A DNA stretch of 64,000 bases from Cyclaneusma minus (GCA_037179335.1 JAKZHN010000009.1:682001-746000), one strand, 5' to 3'. Positions 43,101 to 55,234 are shown, numbered from the stretch's first letter. The notes: a model not told the origin generated them from the letters alone. Numbers and translations are program-made.

Positions 43101-43894
43101 CAAGTCTACTCGAGCCCCTTACTTCTTGCTTGCCTGCTTGCCTGCGTATTGCGTTTTTCGGATGCATATACACCACTGACCAGCGAGTTGCTCAAAGCGC
43201 GTTTTGCTTTCAAAAAAGATACCTCTTCTCGGTCCGCCCCTTTGCTGCTTGATTTTGGGGGCGTTTCTGCAACTTTTCACATCTGCATTTCAAGAAGGGC
43301 GTTTTGCGGTTCTACGGATGGAAATTTTCCAAGAATGTAGCAGTTGCTTCAAAGCTCGCGCATCGCCGATTTGACTTTTTTGCGATTGATTTTTTTGAGG
43401 ATTGGGGGATGAAAAGGGGGAATACCAGGGAGGATTGAATGATCATGAGTGCAAGATGACAAAGGGATGAGAGATGGCATTGGGAGGGGATAGGGGCGGA
43501 TAGGGGTACATATGGATCATGATGAATCGACATGAAGACTGTACATGAAAATCTATTGTATGGGATAGGGGTGGATCTTAATGTGACTCGACGAATCAAG
43601 GGACGTTGAACACTCGCATACTTTGCACTATGGCTTGACTTTGCTTGTGAAACTATAGCCGCCTATCGAACGCGAAGTATCCTAATATTTTGGCCATCCC
43701 CCTTCGATCATTATTTCACGAGATCATATAAATCACAACAAGCACGTAACAACAAGCACAGTCTCAGTACTACATGTAAATTCGACGTCTGTAGTACAGA
43801 AAGCTAAGCACAACTGACGCAATCAACACAACTCCAACCCATCTTCCACAATCTCACTTTTTCAATTCCTCACAATCTCTAAACCCCCAAACGC
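43101..43894. other. Convergent 3' flanks, no gene
   Basis: A 794-bp interval between the surface-protein gene and MON2. The part at about 43430-43510 is rich in GGGGA motifs. No conserved frame or RNA gene is recognised. Confidence 0.5.
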
Positions 43895-46800
43895 TCAAAC
43901 CCCAAACTCCATCCCCACCTCATCCAGCGCCCTCCCCACCCACTCAAGCACCTCCTGATCCCCCCTCGCCGCCCTCACCGCGCCACTCAACAACGGATAC
44001 AACCGCAACAAATGCTTCTTCCCCTCACTCTCCACCCCCTGACACTCCGGAATCGCCTCCGGCTCACACCGCAACCCCACAAGCTCCTTCAACAAGAACA
44101 GCAACTCCCTGTGTTGCGAAACCGGCTGCGGCATGCGCCCGCGCAGCGGCTGATCGGCAATATATGCTCTTAGCGAAATGCCCGCTCGCAAGATGAGGTA
44201 GGGTGCGGCGGCTTGGGCGAGTTTAATTTGTTCGGGGGAGGAGGTAGAGTAGCGGACGAGGGAGAGCAGTTCGGATAGGCAGGTGTATGACATTTTGTAG
44301 CGGAGCGTGGGGGGTGGGGAGGAAGTGCGGCCGGGGCGGGGGGTCGAGAGGAAGGTGAGGAGGTCGTGGCCGGGCTGGGGGAGTTCGGATGGGGAAGGGG
44401 CGTGGATGAGGGATTTTTGGAAGAGAGATTCGGTGTAGGCGCGACGGGTGCGGTCGGAGATGGAAGGGGCGCCGAGGGCGGGGATGATGAGGGAGCGGAG
44501 AGTGAGGAAGGAGGTGATGTCGAAGTCTTGATCGGCGAGGATGGGGGTTGATGGGGGCGCGGTGGTGCAGTCTGCGGCGGTGATGCCGTTGCAGATTGTG
44601 ACGATGGATGTCCATATTGAGTGGAGGGTTGTTTCGGAAACTGGGCTTTGGGTTATGAGGGGCATTGTTGAGCGTAGGACGGCGAGCGCTGTGGTTGTTG
44701 CTTGGCGCCATGGAGAGATGCTCTTGGTTATGATGGGGAAGGAGTACTTTGCGACGATGGGTTTTGACAGAGCGGTCAGCGACGATGAGAGAGCCCCAGA
44801 ACTGTAAATATCTTGATCGGAGGCATGAGGAACGATCAGTGACTCGAGTAATATCATCGAGCTTTTTGATAGTGCCACATAAGTAGGTCGTCGGTTGTCC
44901 TTCGTGGTTTCTTGAGGCGTTGTGAAGGGAAGGGACACAAATTCTGCTACCTGAGAGATAACAACGGCTGGGATCCCCGGAAGATCCGTCCTGAGCATCC
45001 GTATAGCCTCCAAGACTATGGATTGCAGAGGCGTCAAGTACTCAATGTCTGCAGAGTATGCCGGCGCGCTGGCTTTCTGAACAGTGTCTCGCAGTAAAGA
45101 TAGAATACGCTCTACTGTCGGGACTTCAATATTGTTTTCTATCAAATGGTAGACCTGCTGTAAAGCCGCGACATATGCCAGAAGGCAATCTTGGTTGTTG
45201 CATTTTGCGTCTGATCTCTCCTCCTCAGGCAGAGGTATTGCCTGCGACCAAAGATCCCAGGCCAGGTTGATTGACGATCTGTCAAGAAACGGATTCGATT
45301 TCTTTTGCGCATTGGCCTGCACTAATATTTGCTGCAAAGCTTTGAACACAGCGGTGTTGACTTCTAAGACTCCGTATTTCAGAAGTGAGGCGAAGTGGTC
45401 GAGAAGATGGCGCCAGGATTCCTTGAAGGTTGTATGACTCGCCAAGTTTGACAGGTAAGTGGACAATAGACCAGCTATCCCATGAAGAACGACAACGGTG
45501 GTGTCAATCCAGCCTGGATCTTCCTTTCTAGACGAAGATGACGAGTCCTTGTTCATGTCTAGTTGGGCTTCGATGGACGAAAGTAGTTTGAAGATTATTT
45601 GTTGTAAGCACATAGACCAAGCCTGGGGACTCAGTTGATCTCCGTAGGTATCGAATATCCTAAGCAGAGTTTGGATAGCGCCTGTTGAAAGTCAGAGGTT
45701 GTCGCGGGAAATGACCAGGGGAACATACTGTTTCTCAATTCCTGCCTTTCGTCAGAAGACACCGCTGTGAGTCGAAGCAACAGAAGCAGCCAGAGGGCGG
45801 CTTTGGCTGTGACAACATCGTCACCAGAAGTCTTCTTAATCAGTGCATCTTCGTCAGCTCCTCCGAGTGTGTCTTCTCCCAGAGAGAAGGTGCCGGGTTG
45901 CTTTGATATAAAGTCTGATAGAACCCAGAAATAGGTCACCGTCTGTCGCAAATCAGTATATGCTGTGTAGACAAATTGCTCAGTAGCACTTACCGTCAGA
46001 CAAATGTTAATATCGTCATCTTGAGAACAAAAATCATATAGAGTATCTACAAGAACCAGAAAGCAAGAATGCGGAAGCGACGATAGAAAGTCCGAGCAGA
46101 TGAGTTGAAGGGAGTTGAAGGAAGACCGAACTAGCCTCGCAGATCTGCTGGTAGGTGAACGCCGACCACCTTTCGCACCATTTGCATGGCTTTCGTTCTG
46201 AAACACGCTTGTAATAATATCAAAAGCAATGTCCCATCCATTGATGAGTGTCTCGCCACTGTGCTCGAGAAGATTCTTCAAGCCTTCAAGAACTATCCGA
46301 TGAACATCGACATCAGTGGCTTGTACCGCGACTAGGGTTTCGCGTGTTTCGCGGCTGTCTTGTTGGAATGGCTCTATCGTTTGATACAAGGCACCAAGAA
46401 GACGCCTCTGAACGATACTGCGCGCTTCATCCGGCAATGTAATTGTTGAATTGGCAGCTTCAAGCACAATTCGGACCATAATTTCCGCGGCCCTCAGCCT
46501 AACAGGAGAATTTATTGAAGTAGATGTGGCAGTCGACACCAAATCTGCGGTCAAAACCTCCCATCCGCTGACTTCAGGCTCATAGGCCATTAGTCGCTCA
46601 ATGTTGATGCTGGCAAGTTCTGCAAGCTTTGCCAGAGCAAAATGGTCTTCTTGGTTCTGACTTGCAGTGACAGTATGAACACTCTGAAACCTCCGATGCG
46701 TCTGTGAGGGCTTGCGTGGTTTTGATGAGGAGGGTCCTTCTGAGCTGGTAGGTCTTTCTTGGTGTCCCGCATCGTCTCTTCCAAATAGCTTGCATAAAGC

Positions 46801-49333
46801 ACGCACGACATCCACAAACGCTGGATTGGGAAAGTCTGCAGTGCTTTCGAACAACCTCGATGCAGCAACCTCCACGGCCTTGATTTCGGTGCCAAAATTG
46901 GCCAAAAGAATAGCTGGATCAGCACCCTGGTCAGACCTTTGGCTTGAAGGACCAGTTGCCTTGCTAGCAGTCCGAGCCGTGGAAAACAGTATGTAGTCTG
47001 CCTGTTGAAGAGTCTCGAGTATGATGAGCCACGCAGTCTCAAGTGTTGGTCCCAAGGCGATACCCAGATTGAGTAAAGCTCGTAGACACAGAAGATTGCG
47101 AGTATTGAGCGACAAGGGGCCTGATTCATTCACGGATGATCTCCTATCAGTTGTGGGCGAGTTGTTGCCCACGAGACTGTCCACACTTAAAAGGCCTTTC
47201 GCATTGCTGAAAATGCTGTGGGACTCGGCTGATGGTGTCGATGGTGTGGTAGGTCTAGGAACAGAAGATGAAAGACTCGCACTGAAGACATTAGGGGGCA
47301 CCGCGGCCTTGCCCAGAGTCGTCAAGAAAGCATCTCGCGGAGTAGCCAAACGTAGAAGACCAGCCACATGTGTAAACTTTTGAAAGGCTCTCACGAGGCC
47401 ATGATAGTAATCTGAGTCAAGGGCTGCGTAAAGAAAGGTCGAGCAGGTTGCAAGAATTGCCGGCCAGCAATCGTCAATGATGGCTGCGCAGGTTTTGATC
47501 TCTTCAAAGAGTGGATGATCTTGTAGAGTCAAAGGATTGATAGGCACCGGACTCCTTCGTTTGGAAGAAAGCCGGCGTTCCAGGGCCATGCGGGGCTCAT
47601 TTTTCTTGGAGTCCTCGATAGCTTCGCTCTCCTCATCAGCTTGTGTGCTTTCGGAAGAGCGGGCTAATTTCTTTCGGTTCTTGCTATCTGCAGGCACAGT
47701 TAGGGGTAATATGAATTTCGCTAAGCCTTCAGAAAAGCTGTTGATGCATGCTAATGTGAGGCTGTATATATATGATTCGGGTATCGCGGGCGGGTCGGCT
47801 TTGTCCAGTTGGTCGATACATGGAACCCTCATGGTACTCCATTGAGTGCTTATGCCAACACTTGGTTCATTTGAGCCAACATTACTGCTCACAATGCCGG
47901 GGACGCCGCTGGCCTCCAGCATTGCTTGATCGGTAGAGGCTGAACTGCCACCGTTTTGGCTACCGCTTGGTACTGTGGACTGAGGGCCCAGGCCAATGAC
48001 TTGAGGCTTCTCCGTGCTGATTCGCACAAAGTTCGCCACCAGATCTCTCACGATGGATTTCTTCCCCTCATTGCCATCGTAGAGTGCATATATTCTTCGG
48101 ATGAGCGCCGGTTCTGCAAACAGTCCCCTGAAGACTTCCATGCAAAGAGCCCGCTTCCATAAGGAAGTGTCTTGGTCAAGCATATGTGTGAGTAAGCCCA
48201 AGGCCATCCCACCTTCGTCAACAAGTACACTGAGATGCCTTCTGAGAATTGTGTAGAGCACTCGGACAATTCGAACAGTCGCGGCAAAGTTCATCTTTTC
48301 CGAAAGCGCACTCACAACGAACGGCATCACCCGGACTCGCAGTATATTGCTCTGTTCCGGATGGGTCAAGAACAAATCGGCATGATTTGTGAGAACAGAC
48401 TCAATAAGCTCAAGACAGAAGGTCTGAGGCATGGCCGCCAGGCTCAGGAACTTCGGCTTTTCAGATTCAGTGAGCAGGCATACATCGTTGAATACCTAAG
48501 TCATGTTAGTATTGCAGAATCTCATTGATACTTGATCACTCACTTTATAGGCATCAAGAGCCGCTGCTCGTACTTGGATTGGGCCATCTTCAGATGGAAC
48601 TTCTCCAACGGTCGGAACCTCAAGTGCTTTGGCTGTTCAAGGTTAGCTCAAGTCAACTCCTGGTAGGTCGAGGCTGAATACATACCGTCTTCAGCGGCCA
48701 CTTTGTCAAAAACCGACACAACCAGCTGCTGCAGTGTCGCGGCTGCGGTGTTGTTGACAATTCCATTTTTGCTTGTTTGCAAGATGGAACATATATGAAG
48801 GGCGGAGCCTAGGAGCTCTTCCTTGATCTGCTCAGAGTAGTTCTGTAACAGGGCCGGAAGGGCCTGCAGAATCTTGAGCTGCACGTCGGTTCCAGCGGTC
48901 GATGCTTCTCGGAATGCTTCAAGAACCTCCTTTAACCTCGATCGAGGCAGGCCACGTGATACCACGAGTCTCTGAAGACATACAATAGCGATGCCAGTAA
49001 ACTTGGAGCTTTTGGTCTCGCACGCTATAAGAAACGGGGTGATGAAATGCGGACGCTGGCTTAAATCTGTCACTCCGTGGTCAGCTTCATGTCCCACGTG
49101 TTCCTTTGATCATACAGACATACCGGCTGCTATTTGAGCTTCTGATGTTACACGCAAGCTCTTGAGTTCATCTAGAGACTTTTCGGCAGCCTATAATTTG
49201 AGTGTCAGTAAATTTGGCTGCTTGTAGATCATCAGCTGTAGCTTGTAAGACGTACGCTTCGGAGAGCTGTGTGCTTCCTCTTGCTCTCCTGGATCAGATT
49301 CGAGAGCTCTGAATTTAGGATTTGAGCAGTCAT
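43895..49333 (-). CDS. MON2: Mon2, endosome/Golgi trafficking scaffold
   Basis: Seven exons, 49333-49256, 49190-49124, 49066-48686, 48632-48544, 48495-45994, 45942-45729 and 45681-43895, encode 1705 aa, close to the ~1640 aa of yeast Mon2. Mon2 is related to the large Arf-GEFs (DCB and HUS regions) without the Sec7 domain and works with Dop1 and the flippase Neo1 at the trans-Golgi and endosomes. N-terminal DCB-type sequence is clear (QILNSELSNLIQESKRKH, KFTGIAIVCLQRLVVSRGLP, ALPALLQNYSEQIKEELLG). HUS-like sequence follows (RAAALDAYKVFNDVCLLTE). Two introns near the 3' side (51 and 47 nt) restore ICLTTVTYFWVLSDF and LRNSAIQTLLRIFDTYG; the 51-nt one is in frame and open, so it is easily missed. 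Divergent from MMS2. Confidence 0.92.
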
Positions 49334-49663
49334 CTTAGCTTGTTTGTATGCAGCCAAGGCCCCATGATTTCATGCGGGGCATTCGTAGTATGTAGGTAGC
49401 TTGCGGGCGAATTTGAACGGAAGGGAACGTGTCTGTCTGGGTGCTTATGTTGCTCGCGAGTCGCAGCTTGTGCTCACCAAAGGGGATAATGGCCCGCGCT
49501 CGCTTACATAAGCATGTCCTTCCGACACAGCGGCACAGCCTTGTCCTTCCAATGACCCAACCCCTCCAACAACCTCACCTTCGCTCGACCGCACTACTGC
49601 TCCAAGGATCCCAAGAATCGACGGCCGGAACAAAAACCACCATAACTCACTCGTGCTGTCATC
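49334..49663. promoter_or_regulatory. Bidirectional promoter MON2 / MMS2
   Basis: 330 bp between two divergent start codons. No motif is clear enough to name. Confidence 0.45.
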
Positions 49664-50328
49664 ATGGGTGCCAAGGTTCCGCGGAACTTCCGTCTGCTGG
49701 AGGAGCTCGAGAAGGGAGAGAAGGGCCTGGGTGCTGGTAAACATTTCCGTTGTGGACATGCAACTGTCCAGCTTGCTGATATTGTCTGCAGAGGCCTGTT
49801 CGTACGGTCTTGCCGAGGGCGATGATCTCCTAATGTCGAACTGGAACGGCACTATTCTCGGCCCCCCTCACGTACGTTGCTCGGAACTACTATTGCATTA
49901 CGGAGAGGAGCATCGAGGCTGAGATTGAAAACAGAGTGTTCACGAGAACCGCATCTACTCGCTCAAGATGCACTGTGGCAACGAATATCCCGACAAGCCG
50001 CCTGCCATCCAGTTTATCAGCCAGATCAATCTGCCATGTGTCAATGCCAGAAATGGAGAGGTCAGTGCAATACCTGGTGAGACGGGCGAATTGGTTTAGG
50101 ACAATACTGATGCCTTTGATTCCAGGTGGACCCAACTAAGCTCCCGTGCTTGGCGCAGTGGAAGAGGGACTTTACAATGGAGACTGTGTTGATCGAGCTG
50201 AGAAGGTATATCTAAGTGTATGGCTCACGACGAGTTCCACTTGCTAAAGGCGTATCAACAGGCACATGGCTCATCCTTCCCACAAGAAGCTGCCGCAGCC
50301 CCCGGAAGGATCTACTTATGGCCCCTGA
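49664..50328 (+). CDS. MMS2: Ubiquitin-conjugating enzyme variant Mms2
   Basis: Five exons, 49664-49736, 49792-49871, 49935-50060, 50126-50205 and 50262-50328, encode 141 aa. Mms2 pairs with Ubc13 to build Lys63-linked ubiquitin chains for error-free post-replication repair (on PCNA, with Rad5). Diagnostic sequence: KVPRNFRLLEELEKGEKG, LMSNWNGTILGPPH, NRIYSLKMHCGNEYPDKPP and FISQINLPCVNARNGEVD. The segment where an active E2 carries its catalytic Cys (after the HPN-like site) has the UEV form, so it is not itself catalytic. The C-terminus KKLPQPPEGSTYGP is typical of fungal Mms2. All four introns are 54-66 nt, and phases agree. Confidence 0.95.
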
Positions 50329-51451
50329 ATGTAGTCGCTTTTTGCGTTCACACGTCGGTCCCGGATCAGACGTTCACAAGCGGCACGAGATGCGTCATCT
50401 GAACAGTGCTATGATGGGTGCTCCATCCGCGATGACTTAGATGGGTATGGGGCTGGGTTCCGGGGTTTTGCTTTGATCATGACTTGGTCATATGGGTGCA
50501 TCAGCGCGGCGAATCAGGTTTTCCACAATACCGAAATCAAGACCAATCATCGAACTGATGCATCCGACTTGATGAAGCTCGAGTGACAACTGAGAGTTGA
50601 GGTGAGCGCCGTGCAGGACGATCTTGCACACTTTCTCGATTTGTGGCATCGGCCATGGGGGCTTATTGAAGACAACCCAAGTAGCGATTAGGAATCTGAG
50701 GCAAGCGTGAGGCTGTTCACTTGTGATTTTTGGCCAGCGAACAGGGATATGCAGCAAAGAAATGGCGAGTTCAGGGCAAAGGCAGACAGAGACGTCAAAA
50801 TATACCTGATTATTGCTCATCATCTCTGAGTTGACCCCTGCCTGGAATCCCAATCGAAGACCAGCGGCCCGGGACACTCGGATCACTACTCAGCATTCAA
50901 TCGGGAGCGTGTTCCAGCGACCACACCAACAACACACCTACACAGACCACAGCTTTTCTTTCTGTGCGACAGCATCTCGATTATTGTTTGTGAAGCAACG
51001 ACTACGCCGCCCATGAAGTCTCGCACATAAGAAATGGCGGGGCTCGGGAAGGATCCCTCCGCTTTCTAAGCATTTTCAGCCGACGGCATCTGCGTCTGCG
51101 TAAAAAAGGAAAAAAGGCTTTCTGGTAGGCGTACTTATATGCTCACCATGTCTCCCTGACGCCCCGACTTCCAACAATTGCCAACAAAGTCCAGTTTCCA
51201 AGTCTGGGCTGTCCAGAGAGATGGTCCCTATTATGGCAAGATAAACCGAGATACATGTAGTTGAGACTCGTACGCTCCACCGTCAAATCCGTGTATATGT
51301 CACCGCCGCCCTGACCAAAGTCAATTGCGCCCTTCGACGAGCTAGACCTCTTCGGCCATCACGACTCCGGCTTGGAGTGTGTACCGGAGCTTCGGTCTGA
51401 GCGGAGTTATTGGGGGGAACAGAGGCCCGCCGGCGTGGGGAAAGTGCCACT
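50329..51451. other. Intergenic region with long 5' flank of the bZIP gene
   Basis: 1.1 kb. A - strand frame of 132 codons (50488-50886) has no recognisable domain. The last ~250 bp before the bZIP start probably include its promoter and leader; a leader frame opens at 51410 only from a non-ATG codon. Confidence 0.45.
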
Positions 51452-53692
51452 ATGGCCGGCGATCAGAACTTGAAGGCGACATCGCGTGCCGACCACCCAA
51501 GAAACACTACTACTACTACTAGCCAGCCCTATCTCCAGCCGATGGGCCAGCTAGCCTACGATGATGCTTTTGCTTCTATGCAGCGCGAGCAGCCGTTGAT
51601 GCAGCTTAATCGCATGGGGGATGAGGGGACCGACCATCATTTTGGCGCTCTTGCTATGCCCTCCCAAGTTACGCAGCCGCTGGACCTCTTTGGTGCCCAC
51701 AACCAATATCTCCACCAGACATACCAACAACCCGCTGGTACCGGCTCGACGCCGAATTACGCCTCTGGGGGCAGGATGGATACTATGGCTATTCTGGGCG
51801 CTGAAAGCTACAACAACTCCGAGTCTGCTGTGAGGGCGCACAGGGCCGGCAAGCGAGGCTTGGAACGGCAGCAGGAGAATCCCCTGCCTTTTGGATTTAC
51901 AGGGCTGGTGGGTTCCAAAAAGAGTCCTGATCCCCATTCCCACCCTGGCGATGAGCGAAGATCAAAACGCCAAAAGACCGAGCCGGCCAGCGAAGAAGAC
52001 GACACCGTGAAAAGGTCACGAGGTCGTCCTCGTCTAGAGCCCAAAGACGAGACTGCTGCCGATCGACGAAGGACCCAGATACGCAACGCTCAACGTGCCT
52101 ATCGAAATCGAAAGGAGTCTACTATCTCGACTCTGGAAAGGCAGGTGCAGGAGCTGAAAGGGGCAAATGAGGAAATGAGCAACGTTTTCACAAGCTTGAA
52201 AAATGTAGTCATCCAGAGGGACATCATGCAGCGTGAGCCTGAGTTCGCCCAGCATTTCCAAACGGCTATAGACCGCTTCGTGGCGCTTTCGAAAGTTGCC
52301 GTTCCGGAGGAAATGGCTGGCGAGTGTGAATCGGAGTCGGTTGACCCGAGTACTCGGGGAAAGCAGAGCGTCTCCGGTGATGATACCCAGTTTGTAAAAC
52401 AACCTCCAAAGAGGTCCCGGCGAAAGAGCCCGAAAGCCGCTCAGGAGTCAACTACCCCCTTGTTGAAGCAGACAGAAAGCTGGGAGTATGAGATTCCTCG
52501 GGGCCAGGAGGAACTCAACCAGATATCTAGCCAAAGTGGATCAGACCAACGGATCCAAGACGTCAGCATGACAGCTCAGGAACGGCAAGGGGACTACCAG
52601 GTCGTTAGTCGGCCAAATTTCGACAACGCAAGTTTCAATTTCAATTCTGATGTCCACGAGCTGCAACAGTACCGTGCTGAAATACCAAGCGTAGACTGGG
52701 CACAATTCTTCCCCATTGAAGCCTTCACCGTTGAAGCTTCTCTACCACCACCTACCACATACTCGTCTTCCGAGAACTCCTTCGCCCGTCGTCTACACCG
52801 TGCCACAATCGAAACCGGTTTCCGCATCATATCAGACCACAGAACGGATCCCGGCAGACTGCATGCCAAATTCGGGTTTGTGCTGAACTACGACACCAAA
52901 GAGCAAATCATAGCCAGGCTCAGAAAGTGTATCCAAATGTCCGGCTCTGAGTCTCTCCAAGAATGGAAGCAACCATTTGTCCACCTTGGCGGTTCAGGGA
53001 CCTACTATCCACATTACGATATCGGAATGCCCAAGCTGCGAACAGGCATGTCCGTAGGGCCGTTCAAGGCGTCTGTGATCGATACACGTGAGAAGCACAT
53101 GTTGGACGACATGCACATCAAATACCCAGGCTTCGAGGGCGAATGGTTTGATTCCAACGATATAGAAGGCTATCTCCGCGGCCGCGGCATCGACATCCCT
53201 CCCAACGCCGACTTCGTCACTATCTCACTCGACTCCTTCGTCTCTTCAGAAATTTCATCTTCGGGCCACAGCAGCAGCATCAGCAGCGGCAGCAACACAT
53301 TCTCCCCCTTGACACCCACAAGCCCCGCTCTACACATTAATAACATCTCCGACTCCACTCCGCAAAATCCTCAAACCACTACATACGAACCACGAACACC
53401 GCTCTCAAACGCCTCTCTAGGAAAAGTCTCCGAGAAGCCCTTTGATCTTAGCGGTCCGATTTTCAACACTTCTGCCCATCACTTACTTGACGCCGGCCTC
53501 GAACCGGTTGTTGCGCAACGAGAACCGAGCGAAAGTGGGAAGAAAAAGACGGTTACTATTAGCGTGGCGCTGCTGATCGAACAGCTCATTAACCATGCGT
53601 CGGCGTGTCTGGGTCGTGGTCCTGGCTTCCAAATCGCCGCTGTCGATGCTGCTATTCGGAATGTCATGAAAGCTGCAAATAACGCAGGATAG
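51452..53692 (+). CDS. bZIP transcription factor, fungal QIRxAQRAYR subfamily with AT-hook
   Basis: A single exon encodes 746 aa. DNA binding is by an AT-hook-like RSRGRPRLEP (about 189-198) directly followed by a bZIP: the basic region RRRTQIRNAQRAYRNRKEST at about 205-224 and a Leu zipper from about 225 (STLERQVQELKGANEEM). In the basic region the position of the near-invariant bZIP Asn (N in NRxAQRxFR) is Ile, with Asn two residues later. This variant recurs in a group of filamentous-fungal factors. The C-terminal half carries the region common to them (SFARRLHRATIETGFRIISD and FGFVLNYDTKEQIIARLRKC), probably regulatory. Targets are unknown. Start at 51452 in context CACTATGGC. No intron is needed. 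Confidence 0.85.
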   Translation: MAGDQNLKATSRADHPRNTTTTTSQPYLQPMGQLAYDDAFASMQREQPLMQLNRMGDEGTDHHFGALAMPSQVTQPLDLFGAHNQYLHQTYQQPAGTGSTPNYASGGRMDTMAILGAESYNNSESAVRAHRAGKRGLERQQENPLPFGFTGLVGSKKSPDPHSHPGDERRSKRQKTEPASEEDDTVKRSRGRPRLEPKDETAADRRRTQIRNAQRAYRNRKESTISTLERQVQELKGANEEMSNVFTSLKNVVIQRDIMQREPEFAQHFQTAIDRFVALSKVAVPEEMAGECESESVDPSTRGKQSVSGDDTQFVKQPPKRSRRKSPKAAQESTTPLLKQTESWEYEIPRGQEELNQISSQSGSDQRIQDVSMTAQERQGDYQVVSRPNFDNASFNFNSDVHELQQYRAEIPSVDWAQFFPIEAFTVEASLPPPTTYSSSENSFARRLHRATIETGFRIISDHRTDPGRLHAKFGFVLNYDTKEQIIARLRKCIQMSGSESLQEWKQPFVHLGGSGTYYPHYDIGMPKLRTGMSVGPFKASVIDTREKHMLDDMHIKYPGFEGEWFDSNDIEGYLRGRGIDIPPNADFVTISLDSFVSSEISSSGHSSSISSGSNTFSPLTPTSPALHINNISDSTPQNPQTTTYEPRTPLSNASLGKVSEKPFDLSGPIFNTSAHHLLDAGLEPVVAQREPSESGKKKTVTISVALLIEQLINHASACLGRGPGFQIAAVDAAIRNVMKAANNAG

Positions 53693-54307
53693 AGTCGTGT
53701 CCTGTAGGTACTGAAAATGCAGTGCATAAGAAGGCATGGAATTCCAAGCTCGGGCAACTACGTCGCGGTTCAAGGGGAATTCGATTACGTCCAGAAGTTT
53801 GCGAGTATTGCAATCATCTACGGTTATTACGTTTTGCAACATGTCTATCGTAGCCATCCGTCCGTATACGTTTCACTGTATCAAGAAGACTTCGCCGGTG
53901 TTACAAACACCGGTAGAAGGGGGGAATAGATGTTGAATCATCTCACGGGGGCAGTGGAGAGCGAGATCGAACGAGCTAGCCCAATATCAGGGGCATGGGC
54001 TTCGGGCTGTGGTGTCTTTTGTACGATTTTGCGCTATTGATGCTAGGTTTTGGGAGGAGTTGTGAACTCGGGTGGTTAGACGCAGGAGGGCCTATGAGCT
54101 TTGAGCTTTCAACATAGTATGTTCTGATTTTAGAAGAGGGCTGACGGCATCTGAGTTTAGGTATCATATGGGAATTGAGCGATGGAGTTTTGGGACTGTG
54201 GAAACTGGAATGGCATTGTTTCCGTAAGGGAGATTTGAAAGAGTCGGTACAGAGTGCCTTTGTGCTTTCTCTCTCCCATTTTGAGCGTCGGCGTTGTGGC
54301 TCGAACA

Positions 54308-54468
54308 GATAGGTTCGGTTTTTCAAAGCATACAGCCCTCGAGTTGTCGCCAGAGAGGCGTCTTCTTTATCATCTAGCAATGTCAAAAGACGATTCGGCC
54401 ATATCGAGAGTAGCAAGAACAGGCTTGGTCTGATGACTTGGTTTTTTGCTTTCGTTTCCCCTGTCACT
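54308..54468 (+). repeat. Direct repeat R, copy 1 (in bZIP 3' flank)
   Basis: A 161-bp segment beginning GATAGGTTCGGTTTTTCAAA, repeated at 55050-55212 with about 90 per cent identity by eye. It contains no recognisable gene; a - strand frame of 163 codons crosses it without conservation. It is the first part of a tandem segmental duplication. Confidence 0.75.
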
Positions 54469-54514
54469 CAAACAAGGTACAAATAGCAAAACAACAAATA
54501 TCTAACATCAAAAA

Positions 54515-54760
54515 TTCCAAGGCATGTGTGGTCAATATAAACTAGCAACTTTGTTTAAATTACTTGGCTTAGCGTGTTTCTACAAAAGTTCGCCGAAAAG
54601 GCTGGGGGTTTAATTCCCCGGTTAAAGCTGTAGGCATATAATTAAAATACCTCATTTTTTGGTATTTTTTGTTTTTCTTTGCTAATTAGTAATTGCTTTG
54701 CATTCACTTCCTCTATCGAGGGGACCTCGGGGGTGTCAACCCCCGTTAAAGCTATAGGCG
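54515..54760 (+). repeat. tRNA-like composite element, copy 3
   Basis: In order: TTCCAAGGCATGTGTGGTCA, TATAAACTAG, box A TGGCTTAGCGTG (54565-54576), a box B in which two C are T (GGTTTAATTCC, 54607-54617) and a T6 run (54655-54660). The 3' module with paired GGGGGTG/CAACCCCC follows at 54728-54745. The two C-to-T changes in box B look like decay by repeat-induced point mutation or deamination. Confidence 0.68.
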
Positions 54761-54840
54761 TAACCAGATCTTTTTGACCTTCTCCCTGAAGTTCTCAAGT
54801 TTCAGCAGACCCAGACCTAAAGTACTTAGATGTTCATTCG

Positions 54841-55047
54841 TCTCCCTGGGTCACACGTATTTCTGATCACTTCCTGGATCCCAACTTTCCCCCAGCTTAC
54901 AGAGTAGGTCACGTTCACTTGAGTCTCAGCCTCCAATTGGCCTGCTTTAACCAATTCTCTCTATTCATCGGGAGCCGGTGACCCTGACTTGCCAGCTATA
55001 AATTGCCCTCCCTGCCCCCACTCTCTCCTCTCCTCAATATCTCCAAA
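54841..55047 (+). repeat. Duplicated promoter-like segment, copy 1
   Basis: Matches 55733-55947 through CTTCCTGRRTCC, AGAGTAGGTCACRTTCACTT, CTCAGCCTCC, GGCCTGCTTT, GCTATAAATTGCCC and CTCAAYATCTCC. The TATA-like CTATAAAT is at 54996. It is not followed by an open gene but by repeat R copy 2, so it looks like an orphan promoter copy. Confidence 0.72.
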
Positions 55048-55049
55048 AG

Positions 55050-55212
55050 ATAGGTTCAGTTTCTTAAAGCATACAGCCCTTAAGTTGTTGCCAGAGAGGC
55101 GTCTTCTTTATCAGCTAGCAATGTCAAAAAACGATTCGACCATATGTATCGAGAGTAGCAAGAACAGGCTTGGTCTGATGACTTGGATTTTCGCTTTCAT
55201 TCCCCCTGGCAC
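55050..55212 (+). repeat. Direct repeat R, copy 2
   Basis: Second copy of 54308-54468. Most differences are transitions (for example CTCGAG to CTTAAG, GTCGCC to GTTGCC, AAGACG to AAAACG and CGGCC to CGACC), plus one 4-bp insertion. Confidence 0.75.
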
Positions 55213-55234
55213 ATACATATATATGGCGATTTCC

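Noticed and set aside
45943..45993. Coding status of 51 nt inside MON2
   Set aside because: Although open and in frame, it has GT-AG ends, and removing it restores the conserved ICLTTVTYFW sequence, so it is called an intron.
53976..54467. 163-codon - strand frame
   Set aside because: It overlaps the duplicated repeat R and has no domain; copy 2 of the repeat does not keep the frame because of a 4-bp insertion.
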